Positions 44,890-55,232 of a DNA stretch of 64,000 nt are shown piece by piece. The translations under genes were made by a program, and so were the position numbers. This DNA is from Vandiemenella viatica (lineage: Eukaryota; Arthropoda; Insecta; Orthoptera; Morabidae), in contig JARYHS010008074.1 of assembly GCA_031002005.1 (NCBI GenBank), forward strand, positions 278,505,930-278,569,929. Reading direction: 5' to 3'. The notes beneath the pieces are model-generated. The model ran no database searches. It had not been told where the DNA came from and saw nothing but the letters and a program-made list of their open reading frames with translations. Position 1 is the first letter of the stretch; the number at the start of each line of letters is the position of its first letter.

Positions 44890-46926
44890 TGTAAGCACCT
44901 TAGAATTTTGTCAAATTCTAGTTTCTCACTTTTAGAGATATAGGAGGAAGCTAACTCTCTAGTAACAGATAATTTCGTTGCTTATATAGGTTAGGAGAGT
45001 GACGCTTTATAGAGCATGCAGATACTATGTCCAAACAGACTAAATAAACCCTTTCAGAAGCAGTAAAGGTATTTAAAAGTTAATAAAGACCTAAATAAAC
45101 TTTCTATGATAGGAAGAAAACATTACTTTGGTAGGAAATAGGTTAATTCACATAAATTCAATTTCCAAACAATAAACTTTGCTATGGGTCAATTTCACCA
45201 TTTCTAAACCAATTTAAATGCAGTAAAGACTGTCAGTATTTAAGAAAAGCCCTATATAAACTTTGTATCACAGTAAACAAACCCTATGTTAGTCGAAAAT
45301 AAAATAATCAATAATAACTCAATTTTAAAACAATGAACTTCTGCTATATGAACATTTCGTTATTTTTAAACCGATTTGAGAGCAATAAAGTGGCTCAACA
45401 TTTAATAAAACAACTAAATTAACTTTCTATAATGATATAAAAACCTTATACTAACCTGAAATGTGATAATCCATAATAATTCAGCTCACCAAACAATAGA
45501 TTTCTGATATTTGGTATTTCACTATTTCTGCACACTTTCAAATGAAATAAAGTAATTTTAAAGGAATAATAATTTAATAAAAAGATAAATTCACTAAAAT
45601 TTCGTAGTTTCTGGACGTGTAAATAACTTAAATCAATTTTTAAACACTTCGTTAGATGCACTTCACTTTTAACATTTTTTATCACTGAATCCTAGTAAGC
45701 TTTTGGAATAAAAAGTAGATTTCTTGAAAGAACCAAAAATCTAATATCACATATATTAATTTCAGGTCATTCCATGCAGTAGAACCAATCTTATAAAGAT
45801 TTTAGAAATTATTTCATCATGAAACCATGTGCCAAGTTTAGGAATTTATTACAGCCAATCGAAGTTAGGTACAGCGATAAGACAACTTTCATAATATGTA
45901 ATTTAATTCAAAGAATATTCTGGTAATTTTACATTTTCGATAAAAGCAGTAGAAGTAAAGTTATTAAATTAAAACCCATATATCATTTTTATAAATTTTG
46001 TCCAAGCTGTAACTTCACTATCCTGGCATCTATCTCGATAAAACTTACACCATTAAACTCAGGAATTTTTGGAGAACACGCTGATAATAATTTTATTTAA
46101 ATAAATTGCGATTCAAAAGAAATGACGAAATTACACAAGTTTAAAAGAACAGGTATTTCCCCAAGCAGGAAGTAGGTCGCGCCACTACACGAAGATTAAA
46201 ATAGACATTTAAAACCAAACATTTAAAATTTCTCACTGCATATCCACTGATCTTCTATTAAAAAAGTCTAAACACTGTCAGCCTTTAATTACTTTATATC
46301 TGTTTGGTTATCGAGTTAGTGAGGGCATATTTTGGCTAGGCAGCAGCAGAAAGCTGTGTTTCGGCTGTGACATCATAGAACCTATATAATCTGGTGCTGG
46401 CATGCTACTCCATCTTTATTCTTTGGTAAGCTGAGCAGTATGTGCGTATAGTCTGCGCAAGTGTCATGTCGGTCGGGAGAAAGTCGGTTGAAGAGAAGCT
46501 ACCGAGTCGGCCATCTTGGGACTTTGGTGTATGGCGTGCAAGGTTGACTTGTAACATGAACTTTTAAATCTTCATCAGGGATTCGGTCGGTTTAAATATC
46601 TCTCCACAACTTGCAAACTTTTGGTAAAGAGTGTTCGATTTGCCTGCTCAACTGTAAAAAGCATATTTGAAATTGTGACTTTGGAAATAAAACTTTGGAT
46701 TTTCTAGAAGTGAACTTGTGTGCTTCAGAAGTTAGCTGACTACCTTTTCTCTATTTGTGGGTTAACAAATATTGTGGCGACCTCAAGCATTTAAGTTGAG
46801 TTATCCGGCTACATGGTCAAGTCAAAATTATTCTGTGAATTTTCTACAGAACTTTGAGTCAACATCAAGAGTTAGTTGAGGCACTAAGGCTATACTACAG
46901 CCCCAGTATCAGCCTAGGGTCTTACA
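44890..46926. mobile_element. Solo-LTR-like insert, 2037 bp, CAAC target duplication
   Basis: Begins TGTAAG and ends CTTACA (6-bp inverted termini, TG..CA as in LTRs). It is flanked by CAAC at 44886-44889 and 46927-46930. It is non-coding. Near the right end are a TATA-like 'cctatataatc' (about 46379-46390) and, downstream, AATAAA in 'ggaaataaaac' (about 46683-46693), the expected promoter and poly(A) order for an LTR read on the plus strand. No paired LTR was found, so a solo LTR left by recombination is the simplest reading. A 2-kb LTR is long, and a non-autonomous element is the alternative. Confidence 0.75.
45055..45610. repeat. Diverged tandem repeat inside the LTR, about four units of about 160 bp
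   Basis: Similar blocks start near 45062, 45222, 45386 and 45547. Each begins 'a.taaag' and continues with a '.taaa.aa...cta.at.aactttctat'-like segment, then 'caaacaataaactt'. Units are strongly diverged, but spacing is regular (160, 164, 161 bp). Confidence 0.6.
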
Positions 46927-47181
46927 CAACACAGCGCTTTGATGACGACGAGGAGCTCCGGGTGAGTGTCACTGACTGGCTGAAATCACAGACGGCAGAT
47001 TTCTACGACGAAGGAATTTCAAAGCTTGTCCACCGCTATGATAAGTGCTTCAATTTGTTTGGTGACTATGTAGAAAAATAGTATTTTAGTCGATCTTTCA
47101 AATGTATATAATAAATTTTTTTCCTTGTGCTTACTTTTTTTCTAATCCAAAACGTTCCCTACTTCCTGAATAGCCCTTGTA

Positions 47182-48199
47182 TATATGCACTGGATGACAT
47201 ATACAAGAGGCCCTCACTAATAATTGTAGAAGATTAAGTACATGACGCGGTTCAAATGAACCCCTCAACAACATGAATGCTTGTATATGACCATTATTTC
47301 GAAGCAGGGGAGGTTTTCTTATTTTATGTGAGTAATTTCCTTTCTCCACATAAATTTTCCTGTAATATTGCTTATGTGAACCCCCCCCCCCACCACCTCC
47401 AATTTGAACTAACAGTCAATGTAGCTGGACTGACTGACTTTTACTATCCAAGCCATCTGCCTAATTTCTACAATCATCATAAATATTTGGTTTAATAAAA
47501 GATTATTTTGCTGCATACCTCCTCCCTTAAACTTTGGTAAGTGATGAGTCTACTTTATGTATCTTTTTCTATTTTAATATCCGTTAGTGGCATCTACCCC
47601 TGTGCCATTGTGTGGGGAAGTACTAAAATGTGAAAGTGAATGTTACATGTTCAATAGGGGCCTTGCGTAAAGCACCAAAAATCTGCCTCTGTTCCTCAAT
47701 AATGTATAGGGGTTGACTTGATCGCAAAATCATGCAAGGAATAAAGCACCTCTGACCAATTTAAATGCAGAGTCAGAGGAAGATGAAGAGGCAAAATAGA
47801 ATGCCTGTAGTTCAACATCCAGAAAATGATGCAGTAGCAAAATCTGAATATGGATACAATATAAAGAGAGAATTGTTTAAGCACCAATAATAATTGAGAC
47901 AGCAGCAGATGGCTCATGCTCATTCACAGGCTGACTGAAATGTTGTGAGTTCAGAGTGTGGTCCTTTCAAGGGTTTACTGCTGAATTGCATTGTGAAAAT
48001 AATATTTCGACAGCTGATTCTACTAACTTCCATATATCTAACATTGTAGTGGTTGGCAGTCCTACAGCTTCTGACAGTGAGTTTCCTATTGGTGTTGTAC
48101 CACTTTTTATAGTGTCATTTTCTTGCCTCTACCCATTGGTCACCTAAACACCAGGATCTGTGATTTTATTAGTGACAGATGATGTTACACTCGTAGAAG
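47182..48199. other. Intergenic, nothing recognised
   Basis: Contains a C-run at about 47381-47391. No gene or repeat recognised. Confidence 0.4.
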
Positions 48200-48829
48200 A
48201 TGGAAAAGTCAATGACAAACTATTGAAAAATTTGTCAGTACACCCATGACAATTTCACAGGAACTGTTTTTTTTAAAGTACTGTGCTGGCAGGTAGTAAA
48301 GTAGGCCTTGTCTATTAAAAAAAATATATGCACAAGATGTTGGCTGTGAATGAACGCATCTTGGATCATCACTTAAAGCAGGATCAGGTTGTCCAGGATT
48401 GAACAGAATTTCCTGAATCCACACTGAAAGTAACTCAACAGATTTTGAGATTCTAGACACCACATTAGTCAACAATTCACCATCTGCTCTAGTGTATTCC
48501 TGACACAACTGATTAAAGCAATGCTAAGATAAATATATGGGAACAATTTGTCCTTCCCAGGTTTTAAAACAGGATTAGCATTGTTTCTTTCCAGAGTCAC
48601 GATCTAAGTGTTGCTAAAAATATCCTGAAGATTCTCTGTACTAAGATGGCTCAGCATTTGGATCAGGAAATGTCTTGGCACAGGGTCCTTTGCACAATTT
48701 AAGGCAAACTCCAGCTGCTGTACGGTAAATGGGCTATATTGTATCTTTGCATATCGATTAATTGAATCATAAAACATGTCTTTTGACAGCACATTTTCAT
48801 TGCTGGAGACAAAAATACAGCATTTATCA
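48200..48829 (-). pseudogene. I-like LINE ORF2 fragment (pre-RT and RT start)
   Basis: Minus-strand homologue of the I-like LINE at 22050-22700. The 'SPFTVQQLEFALNCAKDPVP' block (about 48735-48675) and 'LIQMLSHLSTENLQDIFSNT' (about 48665-48605) correspond to the 22420-22300 region. A further piece, '..SVWIQEILFNPGQPD' (about 48430-48375), is the next RT segment. It is cut at 48830 by the piggyBac element; the sequence beyond at 50664 probably continues it. Confidence 0.7.
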
Positions 48830-49304
48830 TTAACCCTTTCCTCCCTGACGGTACTTATTAGTACCACTGTATTTACCACCATATAATTTGACAATACCAG
48901 TGTCCACTGCATTGTTAAGCATGTTGATCTATTGTTGTACAATTAGGTCAGACAATTACCACATTTATTTTTAAATTCTGCACAAAATTGCCGAGAAATT
49001 AATTTTTAAAGTTGGGGCTTGACAGCGTATTGACCAGAGTAACAAGTGCTACATCACAATGCATTTTTAGATGATAATTTACTTGATAAGTGTCGATTTC
49101 CGTTATTAATATTTTAGTTTGAACATTTAACCATATTTATTTTACCTATAAAATATGTTTTTCTAGTTTCTTCACTAAATAATCGAGAAAAACCAACGAG
49201 GACTTATAAGTACCGTCAGGGACTTATGGGTAGTTTTATACAAATTATTGGTCAATAGATTTAGCAAGTATACAATTGGTGTTATCATTGTTTTAAATAT
49301 TTTC

Positions 49305-50110
49305 AAATGGATATTTTTAAGAAATAAGCTCTGACTGAAGCTCTTCTCTTAGAAGCTTATAATTTATCAAGGCAAAAATGAAGAAATGACTGCAAAGTTT
49401 CTGGATTACTCATTAGGTCAAAGAACGGTCTTAGAATTGACTGAACAAAAATGGAGCAATGAGGATGATAATTATTTTTCGTCTGTTTCATTATTATAAA
49501 AACTGAAAGAACTTTTGCTTGTGTGACAATCAGGCCCAACCACAAAGCCTTTCTGAAAACTTATTTGCCGTCAGCAAACTAAAAAAGGAGGTTGAGACCA
49601 CAGATTTTCAAACCTAGATATTGGATAATGGAAATGGTATGATAAAAAGGTCATATATTTAGTATTAAATTTTCATGCAGCAAGGAAACTACTGTTACAC
49701 ACAGTGGTATAACAATTAACTACAATGGTTGTTGTTCATGGCAATTTCAACAGATGGGCCCTCTCTCTGGCTTGATTGGCAACCCTGGGTGGATCTTGGG
49801 CTAGAAGGACTCTCCGGCTGGTCATCGGGAGCTCCTTCAGGCAGTGGGTCCCATGTCATTTTGCCCACCCTGCCACCCCATTGTTACACCACTGGTTATA
49901 TGCAAAGAAAAAGATGGTTTGAAGTCGACAATTTCATGCTCAGGAGTCGTCAAGGACTACAATGCATGTGGGGTTGATACTGCTGATCCGCTGATGGCGT
50001 TGTGCAATGCAGACAGAAAATTACCGAAATCAAGGCACAGATTGTTTTTGGGAATTCTTGATGTTGTATTTGTCAGTGAGTATAACATAAATGGTCTGAT
50101 ATTTGAAAAA
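49305..50110 (+). pseudogene. piggyBac-type transposase relic
   Basis: A possible N-terminus, 'MDIFKK', followed after a stop by ALTEALLLEAYNLS, is at about 49308-49370. The diagnostic part is at 49895-50090: 'VVKDYNACGVDTADPLMALC' (the conserved DYN..MGGVD..D block, here with Met-Gly replaced by Cys and one residue lost), then 'NADRKLPKSRHRLFLGILDV'. These belong to the DDD catalytic domain's C-terminal half. Most of the middle is missing or unreadable, so the gene is dead. Confidence 0.75.
49702..49894. mobile_element. Short MITE (hAT-like) nested in the piggyBac element
   Basis: The ends are inverted repeats: left 'cagtggtataacaatt' against right (reverse complement) 'cagtggtgtaacaatg'. 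The flanks gttacaca / gttatatg may be an eroded 8-bp target duplication, the hAT size. 193 bp, no gene; the 82-codon frame at 49729-49977 is a by-product. Confidence 0.65.
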
Positions 50111-50663
50111 AAAGTCTGTAAAAAATTTCAGAAGATCCGTTGCACAGGGTATGATGACTATGAAGGATATAGGTAAGAAGAAAAGATCATCTACAGATAT
50201 TTCACCAAACCCTCATTCCATTCAAACAACACAAGTCATACTATTCCACAACGAGAGACGTAATATTGGGAAACAGAGGTATACATTGTTCCTAATTAGT
50301 AAAAATCAGATGAAGATGTGAAGTATGTAGTATGATGAAGATACAGTCAAAACATCATTCCAAATGTTCCACTGCAATGTCTTTTTGTGTCTGAATGAGC
50401 AAAATGAATTGGTTTGTTGAATATCATGAGGCGAACATTTCATACCAATATGAACATAACTGATTTCAGTTGCTATTTCTGTACATCCTATGATACACAA
50501 AGTCCCTGGCAGTACTTATAAGTACCGGCTTAATAATTAGCACTTAGAGTTAAAAAAAAAATTGATAAAAATAAGTGCGCTTAATTTCAAGTAACTTTAT
50601 ACAAATATATAATTAAAATTATAAATTTCCCTTTATTTCCAACAGCCGGTAGGAAAGGGTTAA

Positions 50664-50860
50664 ATGAAGCTACCTTGCCAGCGGCTATCTCCATATTTTT
50701 GCACAGTGCGGCAACACAATACAAGCACAATGTCACAGGAAACTGTAGCCCGTCTCTTGACTCCTCCCATGACGGCATCCTATTGGTGGATGTCGAATCA
50801 AGGGTCTTCTATATTTCAGACGATTCATTTCATGATGTCAAGTTGCAGAATATAATATTA
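50664..50860 (-). repeat. Dispersed repeat, copy 1 (inverted relative to 54815-55020); probable I-like LINE
   Basis: About 190 bp at high similarity to the reverse complement of 54815-55020: shared 'ccagcggctatctcc', 'atttttgcacagtg', 'catcctattggtggatgt' and 'atatttcagacgattc'. It directly follows the TTAA of the piggyBac insertion, and on the minus strand leads into the I-like fragment 48829-48200. The common source is therefore probably that LINE's pre-RT region. Confidence 0.7.
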
Positions 50861-52130
50861 AAGTTAGGTGGCAGATACGTTCCTTAGCTCCACCCTCTGA
50901 AGTGTCTGCTTGGCCGGATATTTCAACCAATGCCACTTACAGCAGATTCCTTTTCTAATGTCACGTTATTAAAACTAATATTAATGTTTGGAAAGTAACA
51001 TAAACAATTGGTTTAAAGCATAGCAAAGAGTAGACAGGATGTTACATTTTATTCAGATTTGTCACCTTTACACTAAAGAAACATTTATTCTAATTTTATT
51101 TGGGATAATTTCTTTTCTGATTACTGCTTTTCGTGTCATCCATAAATCCGTCTATCAACGGACAAAAGGATAGGCAAGTCACAAATCGTTGAAATCTTAA
51201 TTTTTAGTTGAAGCGGCCATAAGGATATTAACATAAAAACATGTATCCTGAAGCCAGTGACGTGTGCAGACATGAAGTTCCGTATAGGTTGGTTTGTTTA
51301 CAGACAGTATGACTGAACTGATAGAGTAAACAGCGTATTCTACTGGCTACCATTCTTGGCTAGTAATGGTGTGGTTGCAGGTTCGAAACTACATTGGGAT
51401 AAAAAAAATTCCAACATACCCTTTGTTTAAGCATAAACATGTAATTTCTGTAGTGAAAAACAGATAATAATTAATACATCAGACTAAAAAAACTATTTCT
51501 ATTAAATTTTGCAGGATAAAATCTTCATTATAAAAACCATAGCATTTAATTGAAAGCACTGAGCTATAAACAAAATCATCTTTTAAATTCACTCCTCATG
51601 ACTAACCATTTCAAGCACTTTCATCTCTGGAATTATTGACTGTTGTGAATATGTTCAAAGAACGTCCAAGACGATCTTACCATTTGCAGCAGGCAGCTGA
51701 TTTTTTTGTTTTTAAATACTTTCACATACCTGTAGAAATAACGAGAATAACCTGGAACAATTAGGTCTCAAATAGCCAATTCACAGTGTTAGGTTTGAGA
51801 ACAAATTCTTATCTCTAACGCAAATAATCTTCCCCCTTGGCTATAAAATGATAATATTAGATGAGGAACGCATATTAAAAAATTGTAACAGTTTTAATTT
51901 TAAAATAATTTTGTCCTATCTGGCAGTATTGTGGAAGGAATTACTAACAACAGAAGCAATTATTTATAATCAATTAGAATTTTTGGTTAGTGGAAAATAA
52001 CCATGTTCGAGGAGGTAGAATTTTTTGTGTTACAAAATTACAGAAACAATCATAAAGAGATTATTTCAGAAAAGTGTGTCTGCAAGACAGATTTAATGAA
52101 ACTATCTTCCTCAGCTGCATTGTGCACACC
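50861..52130. other. AT-rich intergenic; possible tRNA-like head at 51310-51400 (+)
   Basis: No gene. Around 51379 the text 'gcaggttcgaaactac' is B-box-like, with 'tagagtaaacagc' upstream. This is either a decayed tRNA or a SINE head. Confidence 0.3.
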
Positions 52131-52139
52131 CTGACGAGT

Positions 52140-52240
52140 AAGGAAGCAGCATGAGTGTCATGGTCCTGTGGTTAGCGTTCTAGGTTCCTGAAGGGGGGGT
52201 TCTTAGTTCGAATCCAAATATTTCATATTTTTTAAATTTA
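52140..52240 (+). mobile_element. tRNA-like SINE head or tRNA pseudogene
   Basis: 'tcctgtggttagcgttctag' is A-box-like and 'cttagttcgaatcc' has a good B box about 50 bp later. A G-run lies between them, so it will not fold as a functional tRNA. A T-rich tail follows. Confidence 0.4.
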
Positions 52241-52483
52241 TTTTTATTTCCTTTATAAACTTTCCGAACCTACACATTGCTTATGCATAGAATATATACT
52301 TGATTCTTTCCTAACTGCGTCAGGGAATAACATACTCATAACTGAAAGTATCCGATGTTTCATACCCAACTGCCGACGTAAATATGAACACCTCTATGGC
52401 GGCAACAGTGAAAGAAAGCTACTCGGGTATCTAGCCACGTCGAAATCACATTGTCTGTCCCTTTCCAAACGGCACACGTTTCC

Positions 52484-52734
52484 AGTGGCGGATCCAGGGG
52501 GGCTTGAGTGGATTTTGATTGGGGGGAGGAGAGCGGCCTGTGCGGATTTTGTAGGGGGGGTGTGAGTGGATTTTGGTTTGTGGGGGCCTTGAAAAGACTT
52601 TGTTTGGAGGGGGGGAGGTAAGGACAGGTTTTGTAGTCATGTCACCCTTAAAAGATCAGTAGAGCTAAAAAAACTCTCTAAATATTACTTACTATGTCGG
52701 GTGGGGCCTAAATACTCCCCTGGATCCGCCAACT
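52484..52734. mobile_element. MITE with hAT-like ends and 8-10-bp target duplication
   Basis: The left end 'agtggcggatccagggg' and right end 'cccctggatccgccaact' are inverted repeats. The flanks both read acacgtttcc (52474-52483 and 52735-52744). The interior is G- and T-rich on the plus strand, with GGGG runs and repeated 'gtggattttg..ggggg' motifs. No gene. About 250 bp. Confidence 0.8.
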
Positions 52735-52744
52735 ACACGTTTCC

Positions 52745-53352
52745 AAAATAATTATTTCACGGTAGAGCAAACTACGCATTTCAGAAACTAATAATTTATT
52801 CATGCAATTATTTCTCTAATTCTGTAGGTGGGCTATAATGATCATGCAATATGTAAATACATGAGAGGAAATCACATAGAACTAAATATTATTACCATAA
52901 CAACCATTGCAACATTTACAATTGGATTATTATTGTAAGACAAACATAAATTCTTTTATAACTGATATAAGTAAAGAAAGGATCGGGCTTAGAAGCAGGA
53001 AGTTTATAAATTACCATTTGTTTCCGTTTTCTACAATGCTGTTAGAAGTTTCTGTATACAATTACTTTATGCTTTACAACATTGTGATTTGATAAATACA
53101 AGGGTTAAATACTCATTACTTAATGAGGCATTACTGCATTATTCTTTGTTTGGAATTACTACAGTATAACATCATAAATAAACACCAGCATTTAGCGAAG
53201 AAGGGTGTTATCACTCGCGTGATTGTTCTTTACTCTCTGGTGTAAAGTTGAATGCTCACATTTCATCATCCATGATTATAGACTCCAAAATTGCCTCAAG
53301 AATTCAAACAAACACAGTCTACTGATAAAGTAAGGTTAATAGTGCCAAAAGA
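52745..53352. other. AT-rich intergenic, nothing recognised
   Basis: No feature identified. Confidence 0.4.
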
Positions 53353-53359
53353 CCGGAAG

Positions 53360-53530
53360 ACCGAGCGTCGTGGATGACCAGTAACACTGTGGCCTTGCAT
53401 TCGGGATAGGCGGGTTCAAATCCCCGATCGGCCATCGAGATATGGATTATCTATGGTTTCCCCAAATCACTCCAGGTCATTGCTGGGATGATTCTTTTAG
53501 AAGGCCATGGCCGAATTCCTTGCCGAGAGC
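53360..53530 (+). mobile_element. tRNA-derived SINE, left member of an inverted pair
   Basis: The head 'gaccgagcgtcgtgg', B box 'gggttcaaatcc', and body 'ctatggtttccccaaatcac' and 'aaggccatggccgaattcc' match the SINE at 16925-17159. The 3' end runs directly into the oppositely oriented copy. Confidence 0.8.
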
Positions 53531-53700
53531 CGGGATAATAATAGTGGCAAGGGTTTCCGCCATGCCCTTTTAAAGGAACCATTCCGGTTTTCATATGGAG
53601 TGATTTGGGGAAACCTTCGAAACCCCAAATCTGCATGGCCGAACAAGGAATCCAACCTATGTCCTCCACCGCTTTTCCGAACATGCCCGGTCATTCATAA
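53531..53700 (-). mobile_element. tRNA-derived SINE, right member of an inverted pair
   Basis: Minus-strand copy: head 'gaccgggcatgttcgg', degenerate B box 'ggttggattcc', then 'cagatttggggtttcgaagg' and 'ccccaaatcactcca'. Joined tail-to-tail to the copy at 53360-53530, so the two can form a long hairpin. Confidence 0.8.
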
Positions 53701-53854
53701 ACTGTCACAGCATCTACAAACGTGTGTTCCAAAATCGTAATAGATACTTTAAAATGGTGAATACATGAAATAAAATAATTTATTTCTTTATCTACAAATG
53801 CTTGGGAGACACTCACTTTTTGGATTGCCCTCATACAATTAACATGGATTCATA

Positions 53855-53887
53855 CAGTATTTTCAATTACCAGCTGTAATTTCCAGC
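53855..53887 (+). repeat. 33-bp sequence, exact repeat of 55021-55053
   Basis: 'cagtattttcaattaccagc' and the 13 following bases are identical at both places, in the same orientation. The flanks differ. Probably fragments of one dispersed element's UTR. Confidence 0.8.
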
Positions 53888-54284
53888 TTTAAGTTGGATA
53901 ACTGTAGTGAAACGTTTAAAATCTTTTGCCAAATGTGCTGCTCGAGTTAAATTATTACATGTATTATTTTCGTGTTATAAAGGTTTCATCTTGGCCGAAG
54001 GAAGTAAGAAAGTTAAGACTATTTCCTGGTACAACATTGCCAACACAGTGCTGTAGCATTTTTCTTATACAAGGAATAATGTCTCATAGCTTGACGGTGT
54101 CAAAAGAACAAACACATTGGCAAAATGAAAAATTATTTTATTCCAGTTTGATCTAGAATATTTTTATTTAACTTATTGCTTCTGTAATAACAGATTGAGT
54201 CTTTATTCAGATTACTAGTCAATCACAAAATTTTGTATCTTGAAGTATATATCTTTCCTTTGGATATACAATTGCAAGGCATTT

Positions 54285-54375
54285 ATCTCTATAAGTCCTG
54301 GTGTCTGAGGGGTAATGCACTGGCCTGTCGATGTGGTGGTCTTGAGTTCGAGCCCATGTCCTGTTAAATATTTCT
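54285..54375 (+). mobile_element. tRNA-like SINE head or tRNA pseudogene
   Basis: 'tgaggggtaatgcac' (A-box-like) and 'cttgagttcgagccc' (B box) lie at tRNA-like spacing, followed by T-rich sequence. No convincing acceptor-stem pairing. Confidence 0.4.
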
Positions 54376-54704
54376 TCATTCATTATTTCCTTTTTACTTG
54401 TTACAAAATACATATCATATATGTAAAAAGAATCCATTATTATATTTCACGGCAAACTGTTTAAAATTAAAGTCTGATTGCATACGTGATTACACTTGTT
54501 GGATATAGAACAACCATTTTTTTTTAAGGCCACATGTTCTGTGAATATAAGAAACTGTAATTATAAGCTACAGTGAACAACAATTTGATTATTATACAGT
54601 TTATCGATAAGCATTATATTAAGAAGTTTTAGACTATACTTGTTTAAGTTTTGAACATTCTGTTCAACAATACTGAAAGAGATGTCTCACTCTACAAATG
54701 TAGT

Positions 54705-54800
54705 AGTATGGTCGGAAAAGCGGTTATGCTCTGGCCTCTCATTTGGGAGGACATAGGTTGAAATCCTTGTTCGGTCAATGTTGATTTGGGGTTTTGAAGG
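54705..54800 (+). mobile_element. tRNA-derived SINE, 5' part
   Basis: 'catttgggaggacataggtt' and 'tgatttggggttttgaagg' match the head and start of body of the SINE subfamily at 53531-53700. The body is replaced after about 54800 by the dispersed repeat at 54815. Confidence 0.65.
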
Positions 54801-54814
54801 TTTTATATTTTGCA

Positions 54815-55020
54815 ACTTGACATTACGAACGAATCGTCTGAAATATAAAAGGCCCTTGATTCAACATCCACCAATAGGATGCCGTCAAGGGAGGAGTCAT
54901 GAGATGGGCTTCAGTTTCCTGTGACTTTGTGCTTGTAGTGTGTTGCCTCACTGTGCAAAAATAGGGAGATAGCCGCTGGCAAAGCTGGCCAAATTTAATG
55001 ATAAAAGCTCTACAATCTCG
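54815..55020 (+). repeat. Dispersed repeat, copy 2 (inverted relative to 50664-50860)
   Basis: See 50664-50860. This copy extends without interruption through 'aaatttaatgataaaagc' (about 54992-55010), the position where copy 1 carries the TTAA-flanked piggyBac. It therefore shows the unoccupied target site. Confidence 0.7.
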
Positions 55021-55053
55021 CAGTATTTTCAATTACCAGCTGTAATTTCCAGC

Positions 55054-55232
55054 ACAAGGCTTTGCTCATCTAACAATATGCACCCCTGGACATTGGTGTT
55101 CAAGAGTACATTCCAGATGAACTGGCAGCACTCAATAGTTCCAAGACCAGGGACTGCGGGTATGCCAGACCCGTACCTGGCACTCGCATGGCAGGGCCAG
55201 TGGCGAGACAGTATTAAAACCATATATGTATT
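55054..55232 (-). repeat. UTR-like fragment related to 25150-25380
   Basis: Shares a 'gtacctggca..' block with the I-like 3' fragment at 25320-25350. Otherwise unassigned. Confidence 0.35.

Larger units (their letters stand above)
43973..47081 (+). pseudogene. mariner transposase, frameshifted and interrupted
   Basis: Starts MCTAIENPASCEVRSVILFC (ATG 43973). The helix-turn-helix region runs through 'GNNVMNKSSVWKWC' and 'EKSGRPSIITDD'. The first catalytic block, GDETWVKHVNCETKLQSMEW, is at about 44461-44520. The second, FHDNARPHTAN, is at about 44743-44776; the third, SPDLAPSDFHLFPRMKTWLA, at about 44825-44886 in a shifted frame. After the insert, 'RFDDDEELRVSVTDWLKSQ' and the C-terminal 'RYDKCFNLFGDYVEK' end at 47081. 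All three catalytic Asp codons are still present, but frameshifts, stops and the LTR insertion abolish the product. Confidence 0.9.
43811..47179 (+). mobile_element. mariner element with both ends, split by a 2.0-kb insert
   Basis: The left end 'cgagggctattcaggaagta' and the reverse complement of the right end 'caagggctattcaggaagta' match over about 25 bp. The flanks are TA (43809-43810 and 47180-47181). Without the 2037-bp insert plus one CAAC copy the element would be about 1.33 kb, a normal mariner length. It is a different lineage from the mariner at 7031, judging by the terminal repeats. Confidence 0.95.
48834..50659 (+). mobile_element. piggyBac-type element with TTAA duplication
   Basis: The left end 'ccctttcctccctgac' and the reverse complement of the right end 'ccctttcctaccggct' share a terminal repeat beginning CCCTTTCCT. 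Both ends are flanked by TTAA (48830-48833 and 50660-50663), the piggyBac target. It carries a decayed transposase in the plus orientation and a hAT-like MITE at 49702-49894. Subterminal palindromes GTACTTA(A/T)(A/T)AGTAC-like occur at 48851-48864, 49202-49213 and 50512-50525. Confidence 0.9.
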
